From assembly GCF_021602345.1 (NCBI RefSeq), contig NZ_BQID01000006.1:1-64000 (forward strand): DNA of 64,000 nucleotides. The letters run 5' to 3'. The notes below the pieces were generated by a model. The model was not told the DNA's origin. It did no database searches and was given only the letters and a program-made list of their open reading frames with translations. The translations under genes and the position numbers were made by a program. This DNA is from Pseudomonas pharyngis. GTDB lineage: Bacteria; Pseudomonadota; Gammaproteobacteria; Pseudomonadales; Pseudomonadaceae. Of this stretch, positions 25,063-37,406 are shown piece by piece. How positions within the stretch are numbered: the stretch's first letter is position 1; each line of letters opens with the position of its first letter.

Positions 25063-25230
25063 TCAGTCTTGCTTTTCACGTGCAGCCAGCATCACTTCAT
25101 TCTGTTTTTTGGTGGCTTCAGTCAGCACTTCACTGTAAACGCGCTTCTTTTCTTCCGATTTCGCATTACGAATGAAGTCTGCGAATGGACTCGTGTACTC
25201 CTTTTGGGGGCCGGGTTTCATGGAAGACAT
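25063..25230 (-). CDS. small hydrophilic protein, 55 residues
   Basis: An ATG preceded by GGAG at an ideal distance opens 55 codons starting MSSMKPGPQKEYTSPF and ending AAREKQD, followed by a strong terminator 17 bases after the stop. The protein is charged and largely helical (KSEEKKRVYSEVLTEATKKQ), with no Cys. The combination of ribosome-binding site, codon use and terminator makes it a real gene, although no family was recognised. A start at the internal Met4 is possible. Its helix content resembles small antitoxins or RNA-binding modulators, but nothing more can be said. Confidence 0.7.
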   Translation of the reverse strand: MSSMKPGPQKEYTSPFADFIRNAKSEEKKRVYSEVLTEATKKQNEVMLAAREKQD

Positions 25231-25388
25231 GGGGTTGCTCCGTGATTTATCCCAAGCATAACCATTAGGTCATACCTCGTATGCTTATCTGGCGGCTAAA
25301 CATAAGGAGGAATAGCGTAACTGCAATCAACGGTGTGTTTCTGAATTGTTCTTTGCCGAACAAGCAGTTGACCTCAAAACGCAGACAC

Positions 25389-25415
25389 AAAAAAACCGGC
25401 CATCAAGGCCGGTTT
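25389..25415 (-). terminator. intrinsic terminator downstream of tRNA-Gly
   Basis: Stem AAACCGGCC / GGCCGGTTT with loop ATCAA. On the minus strand it is followed by a run of T, so it fits the end of the tRNA transcript 50 bases after the CCA. Confidence 0.85.
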
Positions 25416-25465
25416 TTCTGTTTCCGCATCCCCCGTCAAACCACGACGCAGGACATAAATTCGAT

Positions 25466-25539
25466 TGGAGCGGGTGAAGGGAATCGAACCCTCGTTATCA
25501 GCTTGGGAAGCTGGAGTAATGCCATTATACGACACCCGC
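25466..25539 (-). tRNA. tRNA-Gly (anticodon CCC)
   Basis: 74 bases including an encoded CCA. The acceptor stem GCGGGTG / CACCCGC is followed by discriminator T. The D arm contains TATAATGGCATT, the T arm GAGGGTTCGATTCCCTT, and the anticodon loop reads TTCCCAA, giving anticodon CCC for the GGG codon. The first pair of the anticodon stem is a C-A mismatch (CCAGC against GCTGA). The gene appears to be transcribed alone and ends at the terminator at 25389. Confidence 0.95.
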
Positions 25540-25629
25540 TCAGAGCGGCTGACTTTGTACCAGACTCGGCCACGGATTTGAAGTTTTCTTTGCACGCGAA
25601 CTACGGAAAGTCTTGAAACAGAGCCGAAA

Positions 25630-25702
25630 TCGGTCAATCGCGGGCAAGCGCTGCGGGCTGGAGGACGGCTGAATCTCAGGCTCGCAGGCTTGCTCGCGAC
25701 GA
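25630..25702. repeat. degenerate REP-like inverted pair
   Basis: TCGCGGGCAAGCGCTGCGGG at one end and AGGCTTGCTCGCGACGA at the other resemble the inner part of the two arms of a Pseudomonas REP doublet, but the outer GTGGGAGC/GCTCCCAC segments are missing. It lies just downstream of phaG. Confidence 0.4.
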
Positions 25703-25709
25703 CACTGTT

Positions 25710-26594
25710 TCAAATGGCCAATGCATGGTGATCCTGGACAAACTGGTAACGCGTTCGGCTGGCCTGTTGCGCCGGTTTCAGGAAACCGAGCAGGGCGTTC
25801 TGGCTGTCCCGGCAGGCGGATTTGTGTTCCATGTCGAGGAAGTGCCCGGTGGCCTGAAGGGTGGTGAAGGTGCTCTGCGCGACGTGGTTGCCGAACAGTC
25901 GGGCGTCTTCGGCGGCGGTGTATTCGTCCCATTCGCCGTTCAGGAACAGCACCGGTACGTTGATTTTCTTCGCCGCGTTCAAATAGCACTGACGGTCGCT
26001 GTGCAGCACGTCGTTGATGTGGAAATGCATCTGCCCGTATTCGTGCTCAGCGAGGCTGCTGACGTGGCGATAGTTGAAGCGCTTGAACAGCGACGGCAGG
26101 TGTTTGCCGATGGTGTCGTTGACGAGGTGCCCGACTCGGTCGCCGTCGCGTTTGCCGAGGCATTCGACGCCGCGTTCGAGGTAATCAAGCATGTGCGCGT
26201 TGATTACTGGCGAGAACGAGCTGATCACGGCTTTTTCAATGCGCCGAGGCTGACGGGCGAGGGCGACCATGGTCGCGGCGCCACCCCAGGAGAACGACAG
26301 CACGTGTTCGGCCGCGAAGTGATCGATCAGCTCCAGCAGGATCAGACCTTCGACTTCTTTCGTCAGATGTTTCTCGTGGCGGTTGTGGACTTTCGACTTA
26401 CCCGCGTAGGGCTGGTCGTAGCAGACCACGTTGAATTGCGGGTGCAGATTTTTCACGGTTTGTGCAAACGACGCAGTCGTGGCCATCGAGCCGTTGACCA
26501 GGATGATGGTCTTTTCTGCGGCGTCTGCGCGATAGAACTCCGTGTAAACCCGATACTGACCCTGTATATCCAGCACAGCGATTTCTGGCCTCAT
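25710..26594 (-). CDS. phaG: (R)-3-hydroxyacyl-ACP:CoA transacylase PhaG (alpha/beta hydrolase)
   Basis: 294 residues. It agrees along its length with the P. putida PhaG sequence as I recall it: the N-terminus RPEIAVLDIQGQYRVYTEFY, the nucleophile elbow SFSWGGA, the block LVNDTIGKHLPSLFKRFNYRHVSSL and the C-terminus RYQ-VQ...ALAI. PhaG links fatty-acid synthesis to medium-chain polyhydroxyalkanoate by releasing 3-hydroxydecanoate from ACP. RhlA is a close relative, but the HxxxxD-type motifs and tail are of PhaG kind. The ATG after AGGAGTCTT was used; the open frame extends 98 codons upstream without similarity. It is a single gene. Confidence 0.9.
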   Translation of the reverse strand: MRPEIAVLDIQGQYRVYTEFYRADAAEKTIILVNGSMATTASFAQTVKNLHPQFNVVCYDQPYAGKSKVHNRHEKHLTKEVEGLILLELIDHFAAEHVLSFSWGGAATMVALARQPRRIEKAVISSFSPVINAHMLDYLERGVECLGKRDGDRVGHLVNDTIGKHLPSLFKRFNYRHVSSLAEHEYGQMHFHINDVLHSDRQCYLNAAKKINVPVLFLNGEWDEYTAAEDARLFGNHVAQSTFTTLQATGHFLDMEHKSACRDSQNALLGFLKPAQQASRTRYQFVQDHHALAI

Positions 26595-26910
26595 GTCATA
26601 AGACTCCTGGCAAGCAAGCGGGTATGCGCGCAAATGAGATTGCACGAGCTTTGTGACAGGTAGGCATATGCCTGGAATTTTGTGGCCCATGTCGATCCGG
26701 TACGGCAGGTCGACGGGTGTTGTTATTGGCGGGCAGTCTGCCGGCTGAGGCGCAGCCTTGATGGGCTGTCTACCGACAAAAAGTTTCTTGGATGTTATGT
26801 GTGACTCATCGGTCACAATTTGGCCGACGACCTGATTCAAGCAGGGGGATCCGGATCGCGCAAGTGCCGTTGGTAAATTGTTCGACAACTTCTGCTGAGC
26901 GGTCGGCTGC
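26595..26910. other. 316-base phaG upstream region with an 18-bp inverted repeat
   Basis: No gene was recognised. At 26800-26817 lies TGTGAC-TCATCG-GTCACA, a perfect 6+6 inverted repeat about 206 bases before the phaG start. It resembles a Vfr/CRP site, but the TGTGA...TCACA spacer is eight bases rather than six. The frame running through this region is an N-terminal extension of phaG without homology. Confidence 0.45.
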
Positions 26911-27603
26911 TTAGAACAAATGAATCTCTTCGGTGCGCAAAGCGCGGTACTCGCCCGGTTTTAGCGCGTGATCGAGCGGCAGCGGGCCCATGGATTCGCG
27001 GTGCAGGCGCAGCACTTTGTTGTTGAAGTGGCCGAACATGCGCTTCACCTGATGGTAACGACCTTCGACGATGCTCAACCGCGCAGTTCGCGGGCCGAGC
27101 ACTTGCAGCTGCGCCGGTTGGGTGGTCAGGTCTTCGAAGGCGAAGTAGATCCCTTCAGCGAACTTGATCGCATATTCCGGGCCGATCTCCTGTTCGGTCT
27201 CGACGTAATAGACCTTCGGCAGTTTGGTCTGCGGCTGGGTCAGGCGCCGCGACCAGCTGCCGTCGTTGGTGATCAGCATCAGCCCGGTGGTGTTGAAATC
27301 CAGGCGCCCGGCGATGTGCAGGTCGTCCTTGTCCGGCTCGTGGATCAGGTCGAGCACGGTCGGATGCTCGGGATCGCGGGTGGCGCTGACGCAGCCTTGC
27401 GGTTTGTTCAGCATGAAGTAGCGCGCCGGTTTGCCGGGTTGCAGCACTTCGTCGTCGACCTCCACGCGGCTGAACTCCAGGACTTCGCTGTGGGGATCGC
27501 TGACGACTTTTCCGTCAATGCGCACGCGCTTTTCCACCAGCAACAGGCGAACCTGCTTGCGGTTGTAGCGGGGCAGGTTACTCAGGAAACGGTCGACACG
27601 CAT
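26911..27603 (-). CDS. RsuA-type 16S rRNA pseudouridine synthase
   Basis: 230 residues. An N-terminal S4 RNA-binding domain (RVDRFLSNLPRYNRKQVRLLL) precedes the RsuA/RluB/E/F catalytic domain, with the catalytic Asp in AGRLDFNTTGLMLITNDG and the later EGRYHQVKRMFGHF motif. RsuA makes pseudouridine 516 in 16S rRNA, and family length and the N-terminal S4 domain favour this over RluE. The ATG three codons into the open frame (MRVDRFLSN) was chosen. It is separated from phaG by 316 bases. Confidence 0.88.
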   Translation of the reverse strand: MRVDRFLSNLPRYNRKQVRLLLVEKRVRIDGKVVSDPHSEVLEFSRVEVDDEVLQPGKPARYFMLNKPQGCVSATRDPEHPTVLDLIHEPDKDDLHIAGRLDFNTTGLMLITNDGSWSRRLTQPQTKLPKVYYVETEQEIGPEYAIKFAEGIYFAFEDLTTQPAQLQVLGPRTARLSIVEGRYHQVKRMFGHFNNKVLRLHRESMGPLPLDHALKPGEYRALRTEEIHLF

Positions 27604-27636
27604 GATCAGCAATCGGCAGGAAGCGGGGCGCGCATC

Positions 27637-27867
27637 TTACGGGATCGACGGCCTGGCCGCTTGCAGTTGCGCCTCGACCTGGGCGCAGCGCGGGCACAGG
27701 CAGGACTTGTCGCGCAGTTCCGCCGGCAGGGCTTCGAGCACTGCCGGATCGATGGAAACGCCGTAGCACCAGCAGGCGCGGTCGGCGGTGCGCGGGTCGG
27801 CCAGGGTGCAGTCGTTGCGGGCGCCGCAGGCCGGGCAGAGGTCAGGTGTGTTCTTGGCGTCAGGCAT
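27637..27867 (-). CDS. cysteine-rich CWC family protein
   Basis: 76 residues with paired Cys motifs: CPACGARNDC near the N-terminus, CWCYG in the middle and CLCPRC near the C-terminus. This is the layout of the short CWC (cysteine-rich) family, probably a zinc-binding domain of unknown role. Its ATG overlaps the stop of the upstream diguanylate cyclase by eight bases (ATGCCTGA), so translation is coupled. The rsuA-like gene follows 33 bases downstream on the same strand. Confidence 0.85.
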   Translation of the reverse strand: MPDAKNTPDLCPACGARNDCTLADPRTADRACWCYGVSIDPAVLEALPAELRDKSCLCPRCAQVEAQLQAARPSIP

Positions 27868-29347
27868 AGGTCGAGTGAGGCATTTCCACGCAGGTGCGGT
27901 TACGGCCGGTCTGTTTGGCCCGGTACATTGCATGATCGGCCCGGGACAGCAGACTGTGCAAGGTGTCATCCGGTTGCAGGGTGGTGGCGCCGATGCTGAC
28001 CGTCAGATTCAGGGTGTGACCGTTGTAGGCATATTCATGCTGTTCGACGTGCTGGCGGATCTTCTCGGCAATCTTCTGACCGGTCTCGCCATCGGTGTCC
28101 TTCAGCAGCACGATAAATTCCTCACCGCCCCAACGGCAGACAATGTCGGAATGTCGCAGGCAACTTTGCAGATCCCGGGCAAAGCCGATCAATACCTGAT
28201 CGCCGGCCATGTGCCCGTAGGTGTCGTTCAAGGCCTTGAAGTGATCCAGATCCAGCAGCAGCGCGGTCAGCGGTTTCGGCTCACGGTGCGCTTCGTGCAG
28301 CGCTTGCACGGCGAGCAGGTCGAAGCCGCGGCGGTTGGGCAGTTCGGTGAGGCTGTCGAGGGTGGCCTGGGCGTGGATTTTTTCCTGATAGCGGCGGATC
28401 AAGCGGTTGACCAGGGCCAGCACGATCAACGTCACCAGCAGGCAGATCAGCAAGTTGAGGTACAGCGACTGGCGGATTTCGCTCAGCGCGCCGTCTTCGC
28501 GTTTGTCGACGAACAGGTACCAGTTCAACTCTGGAATAAACCGCACGTTGAGGAAATGCCCCTGGCCATGGGTGGAATATTCATAGCTGCCGCTGTGGGG
28601 TTTGGGCAATTGGCTGACCAGGCCTTTCATGCTGTCGAGGTCGGTCAGGCTTTTCCCGACCCGCGCACCTTCCGGCCCGCCCTCGGCGCCGGTCAGCACC
28701 AGTCGGCCGAAGGTGTCGACGAAGTACACACTGCGTTGATAGCGCTGCTGGTACTTGTCGATCAGCTTGATCACCGCATCCACTGTCAGCCCCACGCCAG
28801 CGGCGCCGATGAAGCGATTGTTGTAGTCGTAGACCTTGTAGTTGATGAAGAAGGTCATGTTGTCTTTGTTGGCCAGGTCCGGGTCGACGTTGATCTCGTA
28901 CGGATCCTTCATGTCGCGCACGCGGAAGTACCAGGCATCGCGCGGCTCGTCGATCTTTACCTGCTTGAGCACACCTTTGGCGTGGTAGTAAGTGTGGGTG
29001 CTGTTGGAGACGAAAAACGCGGTGTAGGCGCCGTAGTGGGTCATGACCTCGTCGAGGTAGCGGGTCATCTGGTCGCTGTCTTTCTCGCCGTTCACTACCC
29101 AGTCGCGCATGAAGGTGTCGCGGGACATCATCGAGGAAATCAGGATCGGTCTGACGAGGTCTTTCTGGATTTCCGAGTACACCGTGTCGGAGGTCAGCGG
29201 CAGTTCGGTGTTGACGATGTTGTCGCGGATCGACGCCCGTGAGGCGTAGTAGCTGAGCAGCGAGGTGGCGAGGAAACCTGCGCCGAGCAGGGCGACCAGG
29301 GTCAGGACCAGCGAACGTTGGGAGTGAAACGCAGATCTGAGCGGCAT
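27860..29347 (-). CDS. membrane diguanylate cyclase with periplasmic Cache-type sensor
   Basis: 495 residues. A membrane helix (~10-33) is followed by a periplasmic dCache-like domain (~35-300, with YEINVDPD and WYLFVDKRED), a second helix (~305-328) and a GGDEF domain (~335-490). The active-site motif is GGEEF. An RxxD inhibitory site (RHSD) lies five residues before it, so an active enzyme with product inhibition is expected. It makes c-di-GMP in response to an extracellular small molecule; dCache domains often bind amino acids or polyamines. Several upstream starts are possible; the one after GGAATTGCC gives the expected short N-tail. Confidence 0.9.
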   Translation of the reverse strand: MPLRSAFHSQRSLVLTLVALLGAGFLATSLLSYYASRASIRDNIVNTELPLTSDTVYSEIQKDLVRPILISSMMSRDTFMRDWVVNGEKDSDQMTRYLDEVMTHYGAYTAFFVSNSTHTYYHAKGVLKQVKIDEPRDAWYFRVRDMKDPYEINVDPDLANKDNMTFFINYKVYDYNNRFIGAAGVGLTVDAVIKLIDKYQQRYQRSVYFVDTFGRLVLTGAEGGPEGARVGKSLTDLDSMKGLVSQLPKPHSGSYEYSTHGQGHFLNVRFIPELNWYLFVDKREDGALSEIRQSLYLNLLICLLVTLIVLALVNRLIRRYQEKIHAQATLDSLTELPNRRGFDLLAVQALHEAHREPKPLTALLLDLDHFKALNDTYGHMAGDQVLIGFARDLQSCLRHSDIVCRWGGEEFIVLLKDTDGETGQKIAEKIRQHVEQHEYAYNGHTLNLTVSIGATTLQPDDTLHSLLSRADHAMYRAKQTGRNRTCVEMPHSTYA

Positions 29348-29515
29348 TGGCAATTCCGTTGACAGTGACCCGATGGGCAGCATTCTAGTGGCACGGCGGG
29401 GAAAAGACTGCGGGATTTGTGCCTGAAATGCGGGGGGATCAGCCGGGCAGGGGTGTCTGGAGAATGGCTCACTCATCCAGCCCCCTCCCGGAACGAGAGG
29501 AGGCCGGTTTTCGAA

Positions 29516-31288
29516 TCAGTTTCCGGTTTGCAGATACGCGCGCCACCCACCCAAATGGCTGATATCGATTGCACCTTCCAGGCCGTAGGGTTCGCAGATG
29601 AAACCGCTCTCCCAGCGGCCGTCCGCCAGTTGTACCTTGCCCAGACCCAGCGGCGCCGGGATGCCGGTCAGGAACGAGCCCAGCTCACGGCTCGGCAATT
29701 CCCAGACTTCCACCTCGATGGCCACGCCACCTTCGGCCACGCGCAGCATCCCCGGACGCAACGGTGGGCCGCCGGCCAGGGCATAGAGTTTGTAGTCCTT
29801 CGAGCTGTAGGTGGCCTCGATCAGGCGTGCGTCGCGCTGGCGCAGTTGCCAGTTCAGGGCCAGACCGTCCAGGTGCGCACCGCAGACCACCAATCGTGCA
29901 CGGTCATGGCGCGCCGGGTTGTTTGGCGTCGGCAGCCCGGGATCCTGGTGGCGCTGCAAGGCATCGGCCACTCCCAGCAGATACTGATCGGTAAACGCCC
30001 GGCCAAACAGCGTCACACCCCACGGCAGCCCGTTGTCCATGAAACCGCTGGGCACGGCGACGGCGGCGTAATCAAGCAGGTTCATGAAGTTGGTGTAGTA
30101 GCCCAGTTCGGAATTGCGCAGCACCGGTTCGGCGTCGAGTTCCGCCAGCGTCACCGGGCGGCCGATAGTGGGCGTGAGCACGCAGTCGAGTCCTTCCAGC
30201 GCTTTATCGCAAACGGCTTTCAGCGCTTGCAGGCGGTATTGCGCGCGGAACGTCTGCACGCCGCTGACGGCCGGTGCTTTGGCCAGCACCGCGCGGATCA
30301 CCGGCAGCACTGCTTCGGGATTTTCTTCCATCAACTCGCCGGCCACGCTGTAGCGCTCGGCCACCCACGGCCCTTCATAGAGCAACCGCGCCGCTTCGAG
30401 GAACGGCGACAGGTCTAGCTCGACAGCCTCACCCCCCGCAGCCTTGAGCCGGTCGATGGCATCGCCGAACAGCCGCGGGCCTTCCTCACAGCCGAAAAAT
30501 TCCAGGTCTTGCGCACGCGGTACACCGAAGCGAAACGGCCGTGGTACGCCGAACGCGGTGCCGTCGTTCCATAACGGATTGCAGCGGCTGTATTCGTCCC
30601 GTGGATCGAGGCGCGCGCTCAGCGCCAGTAGCTGACTGGCTTCCCGCGCCGTTGCGGTGAACGTGGTGACGCAGTCCAGCGTGCGACAGGCAGGCAGCAC
30701 GCCGGCGGTGGAGATCAGGCCTTTGCTGGCTTTCAGACCCACCAGGTTGTTCAGCGCCGCCGGCACCCGGCCGGAGCCGGCGGTGTCGGTGCCGAGGGCA
30801 AAACTGGCAACGCCGAGCGCCACCGCCAGCGACGAACCGGCGCTGGAGCCGCCCGACGGATATTCCGGCAACACGCTGTTCGGGCAGGCGCCGTAAGGCG
30901 AACGGCTGCCGTTTAGGCCGGTGGCGAACTGGTCGAGGTTGGTCTTGCCCAGCGGGATCGCCCCCAGCGCCAGCAGTTGCTCGACGATGGTCGCCGAACG
31001 CTCAGGCACATAGGCGAACGCCGGGCACGCGGCGGTGGTGGGAATGCCGGCGAGGTCGATGTTGTCCTTGATCGCGAACGGCACGCCATACAACGGCAGG
31101 CTGTCGAGGTCGCGACCGTCGAGGGCGGCCAGATACGGTTCCAATTCTTCGACGCTGAGCAAGTGGATGAACAGGTGATAGTCCGGGTTCAGCGCCGCCG
31201 CTTTGTCCCGCAGCGCCAGCAGCAGTTGCCGCGGTGTGGTGTCGCCATTGCGGTAGGCCTGGCGCAGGGCATCGAGTTGCAGATTCAT
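29516..31288 (-). CDS. atzF: allophanate hydrolase (AtzF-type amidase)
   Basis: 590 residues. The amidase-signature domain (1-~440) carries the Lys-Ser-Ser triad: Lys74 in IKDNID, Ser149 in GGSSAG, and nucleophile Ser172 in TAGSGR. A C-terminal ~150-residue domain is typical of full-length allophanate hydrolases. It hydrolyses allophanate to two ammonia and two CO2. It is the last gene of the minus-strand operon, 24 bases after the carboxylase, and completes guanidine nitrogen release after carboxylation and deimination. An AAGGAT ribosome-binding site precedes the ATG, and a 6-codon longer frame was rejected. Confidence 0.93.
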   Translation of the reverse strand: MNLQLDALRQAYRNGDTTPRQLLLALRDKAAALNPDYHLFIHLLSVEELEPYLAALDGRDLDSLPLYGVPFAIKDNIDLAGIPTTAACPAFAYVPERSATIVEQLLALGAIPLGKTNLDQFATGLNGSRSPYGACPNSVLPEYPSGGSSAGSSLAVALGVASFALGTDTAGSGRVPAALNNLVGLKASKGLISTAGVLPACRTLDCVTTFTATAREASQLLALSARLDPRDEYSRCNPLWNDGTAFGVPRPFRFGVPRAQDLEFFGCEEGPRLFGDAIDRLKAAGGEAVELDLSPFLEAARLLYEGPWVAERYSVAGELMEENPEAVLPVIRAVLAKAPAVSGVQTFRAQYRLQALKAVCDKALEGLDCVLTPTIGRPVTLAELDAEPVLRNSELGYYTNFMNLLDYAAVAVPSGFMDNGLPWGVTLFGRAFTDQYLLGVADALQRHQDPGLPTPNNPARHDRARLVVCGAHLDGLALNWQLRQRDARLIEATYSSKDYKLYALAGGPPLRPGMLRVAEGGVAIEVEVWELPSRELGSFLTGIPAPLGLGKVQLADGRWESGFICEPYGLEGAIDISHLGGWRAYLQTGN

Positions 31289-31312
31289 GGGTTGATCCTT
31301 TGGCAAATGGTT

Positions 31313-34945
<3,633 letters not shown>

Positions 34946-35047
34946 GGCAAAACCCCTGAAGGGGATGCGGGCCGTCCCGCAGTTTTTCGATGAGCGCCGG
35001 GGTCGTCCCCGACGGCAAAATCACAATTTCGAAAGTCACCATTGACC

Positions 35048-35139
35048 TTGTGGGAGCGGGCTTGCCCGCGATGGCGGTGTGTCAGTCATCATCAATATTG
35101 GCTGTGCCGACGCCATCGCTGGCAAGCCAGCTCCCACAG
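35048..35139. repeat. REPIN (REP doublet) in the gap between DUF1989 and carboxylase genes
   Basis: TTGTGGGAGCGGGCTTGCCC and the opposing GGCAAGCCAGCTCCCACAG flank a short unique centre. This is the standard Pseudomonas REPIN form. It lies within a polycistronic unit, where such a hairpin can stabilise or attenuate the transcript. No RAYT transposase gene is in the window. The rest of the 280-base gap shows nothing recognisable. Confidence 0.92.
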
Positions 35140-35225
35140 GGTTCAGGGGTGTTTTGGGGATTTCAGACACTGGCCGGAACGGGCCTGGCACAGGGCGAAA
35201 AGCCAACGGCGCAGATGGGCGAATG

Positions 35226-35867
35226 TCAGTTCCATACCAGCAGCTCCGCAGGCGTCGGGTTGTAGGCGTTGCACGGGTTGTTCAGTTGCGGGCAGTTGGA
35301 GATCAGCACGATCACGTCCATCTCGGCGCGCAGGTCGACGTATTTGCCGGGGGCGGAAATGCCGTCCTCGAAGGTCAGGCCGCCGTCGGCGGTCACGGGC
35401 ACGTTCATGAAGAAATTGATGTTCGGCCCGATGTCACCTTTGCCCAGGCGCCCGTCGTGGGCGCAGGCACGCAGGTAGTTATCGCGGCAGCTGTGCATGT
35501 AGCGTTTTTCCAGGGCGTAGCGCACGGTGTTGCTCTCTTGCGCGCAGGCGCCGCCGAGGGTGTCGTGGCGGCCGCAGGTGTCGGCGATGATGGTCAGCAT
35601 CGGTTTGCCAAGGTTGGAATACAGCACGCTGCCGGTGCTCAGGTAGACGTTGTTTTGTCGGCGCAATGTGCGTTGCACGTCGTAGCGTTCACGGGGATTG
35701 GCGAGGCTGTAGAACAGCGTATCGACCGCCTGGTTGCCCTCAAGGTCGAGGATGCGCAGGGTCTGGCCGGCCTTGACCTCCATCAGCCAGGGTTCGCCGG
35801 CCGGGATGGTGGCGCGGTACACCGCAGCGTCGGGTTGTTTTTGCGAAGTGGCGATAGCAACTGACAT
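35226..35867 (-). CDS. DUF1989 protein, carboxyguanidine deiminase subunit (urea amidolyase associated protein 2)
   Basis: 213 residues. The DUF1989 core includes IADTCGRHDTLGGACAQESN with the conserved Cys, GPNINFFMNVPV, and a C-terminal APGKYVDLRAEMDVIVLISNCPQLNNPCN. Proteins of this type, formerly urea-carboxylase associated, form a heteromeric carboxyguanidine deiminase that converts carboxyguanidine to allophanate and ammonia. It lies 11 bases after its paralogue on the same strand. Which subunit is catalytic cannot be read from the sequence alone. Confidence 0.9.
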   Translation of the reverse strand: MSVAIATSQKQPDAAVYRATIPAGEPWLMEVKAGQTLRILDLEGNQAVDTLFYSLANPRERYDVQRTLRRQNNVYLSTGSVLYSNLGKPMLTIIADTCGRHDTLGGACAQESNTVRYALEKRYMHSCRDNYLRACAHDGRLGKGDIGPNINFFMNVPVTADGGLTFEDGISAPGKYVDLRAEMDVIVLISNCPQLNNPCNAYNPTPAELLVWN

Positions 35868-35878
35868 GGCGATGATCC

Positions 35879-36604
35879 TCAGGCGAACAAACGGTCGGTG
35901 TTGATAAAGCCGCGCTCGTTCTCCGGGCGCGAGGTACGGCAGTGTTCGGCGACGCTGGCGTCGGCGTTCATCCAGCTCAGCTTCAGCGGTTTTGGCGCGT
36001 AGTTGGGCGACGGGTCCATCGGGTGTTGCAGGGCAGTGAGGACGACGAGGGTGTCCATCGGCGCGTACAGCTCGATGTAGTCGCCGGCCTTCGAATGGCC
36101 TTCGACGAAATGGAATCGCCCGGCTTCATCGACGTTGACCCGGCTGAACAGGTTGAGGGTCATCAGCAGGTCGGACAGGCCCAGGCCCCACTTGCCCAGT
36201 TCTACCAGCAGGTTGTCGGTGCCGTTGCGAAAGAAGCCGTTGCGCAGTTCCTGATAGCGGCCCTGGCCGTATTTTTCCGCGACCTCTTCAGCGCACAGCA
36301 CACCGCCGAGGCTGTCGCTCCAGCCGCAGGTGTCGGCGGTGATTGCCGCCAGCACCCGACCCATGTCCGAGTACAGGCAATGGCCGGTGGTGAGCTTGGC
36401 GGTGTGTTGGCACTTGAGGCTGTCGGGCAGGTTCAGGCGCTCGGTTTTCTCGTTGGCGTTGAGCAGGGTCAGGCTGACGTTGGCACCGCCGCGCAGGTCG
36501 GTCAGGCGCAGCAACTGGCCGCGTTTAAGGACGAAGGAACGGTGACCGCCACCGGGCAGGGTTTCTTCGGCGAAGGGTGGAAACAGTTGGGTCGAATCAG
36601 TCAT
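35879..36604 (-). CDS. DUF1989 protein, carboxyguanidine deiminase subunit (urea amidolyase associated protein 1)
   Basis: 241 residues, paralogous to the next gene. Conserved blocks are ITADTCGWSDSLGGVLCAEE, LNLFSRVNVDEAGRFHFVEG and AGDYIELYAPMDTLVVLTALQHPMDP. It is expected to work with the second DUF1989 protein in carboxyguanidine deimination. The ATG preceded by GAGAGGA was chosen over one seven codons upstream. It follows the ABC ATPase gene with 13 bases between. Confidence 0.9.
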   Translation of the reverse strand: MTDSTQLFPPFAEETLPGGGHRSFVLKRGQLLRLTDLRGGANVSLTLLNANEKTERLNLPDSLKCQHTAKLTTGHCLYSDMGRVLAAITADTCGWSDSLGGVLCAEEVAEKYGQGRYQELRNGFFRNGTDNLLVELGKWGLGLSDLLMTLNLFSRVNVDEAGRFHFVEGHSKAGDYIELYAPMDTLVVLTALQHPMDPSPNYAPKPLKLSWMNADASVAEHCRTSRPENERGFINTDRLFA

Positions 36605-36617
36605 GGGAGCAGTCCTC

Positions 36618-37406
36618 TCAGGCAATACGAAGCGTGCCGGCCAACGCGGCGGGCAGGGCGTCGACGGCGGCGCGTTGGGCGCGGCGGTCGCTGTTCAAAG
36701 GGATGTCGTAGGTGATGCGGGCGCCATAGGCGCCGGGGGCGTGCGGGTCGAGGCGGACCTTGTCGAACACCAGCAGGCGGGTGCCGAGGCTGAAACCTTC
36801 GGACAGGTCGTGGGTGACCATGAACACGGTCAGTTGCGTCTCGCGCCACAGCTCCAGCAGCAGGGCGTGCATGTCCTTGCGGATGCCCGGATCGAGGGCG
36901 CCGAACGGTTCGTCCAGCAGCAACACCCGCGGTTTCATGATCAGCGCCTGGGCGATCGCCAGCCGCTGTTGCATGCCGCCGGAGAGCTGCGCGGGGTACT
37001 TGTCCAGCGCATGGCCGAGGCCGACTTTGTGCAGCAGCGCCGAAGCCTGTTCGCGGGCGTCTTTTTTCGCGCTGCCGAACAAGCGCCCGAGCAGTGGCGC
37101 CCGGGGCAGTTCGAGGCCGAGGGCGACGTTGTCCAGTACGCTCAGGTGCGGGAACACCGAGTAGCGCTGGAACACCACGCCACGGCTGGCATCCGGCTCT
37201 CGGGCCAGCGGCTGGCCGTCGAGCAGAATCTCGCCGCGACTGGCAGTTTCCTGCCCCAGCAGCAGGCGCAGGAAGGTCGACTTGCCGCAGCCCGAAGCAC
37301 CGACCAGCGTGCAGAACTCGCCCTCGTTGACGTTGAGGTTCAAGCCTTCGAGCACCACTTGGTCGGCGTATTGCTGCCAGACGTTTTTCACCGTGATGAA
37401 GCTCAT
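36618..37406 (-). CDS. ABC transporter ATP-binding protein (guanidine/urea-type importer)
   Basis: 262 residues of the SsuB/TauB subgroup. Walker A GASGCGKST lies near residues 37-45, followed by a Q-loop region VVFQRYSVF, the signature LSGGMQQR, Walker B LLLDEPFGALD and the H-loop MVTHD. It overlaps the permease gene by four bases (ATGA). With the permease and substrate-binding protein it forms an importer whose place in the operon implies guanidine as substrate, although databases usually call it a urea transporter. Confidence 0.93.
   Translation of the reverse strand: MSFITVKNVWQQYADQVVLEGLNLNVNEGEFCTLVGASGCGKSTFLRLLLGQETASRGEILLDGQPLAREPDASRGVVFQRYSVFPHLSVLDNVALGLELPRAPLLGRLFGSAKKDAREQASALLHKVGLGHALDKYPAQLSGGMQQRLAIAQALIMKPRVLLLDEPFGALDPGIRKDMHALLLELWRETQLTVFMVTHDLSEGFSLGTRLLVFDKVRLDPHAPGAYGARITYDIPLNSDRRAQRAAVDALPAALAGTLRIA

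Noticed and set aside
26800-26817. CRP/Vfr site upstream of phaG
   Set aside because: TGTGA and TCACA are present, but the spacer is eight bases instead of six. It is kept only as an unassigned inverted repeat.
27788-29242. Plus-strand frame of 484 codons opposite the diguanylate cyclase
   Set aside because: The minus strand encodes GGEEF and Cache motifs, and this frame is only its complement.
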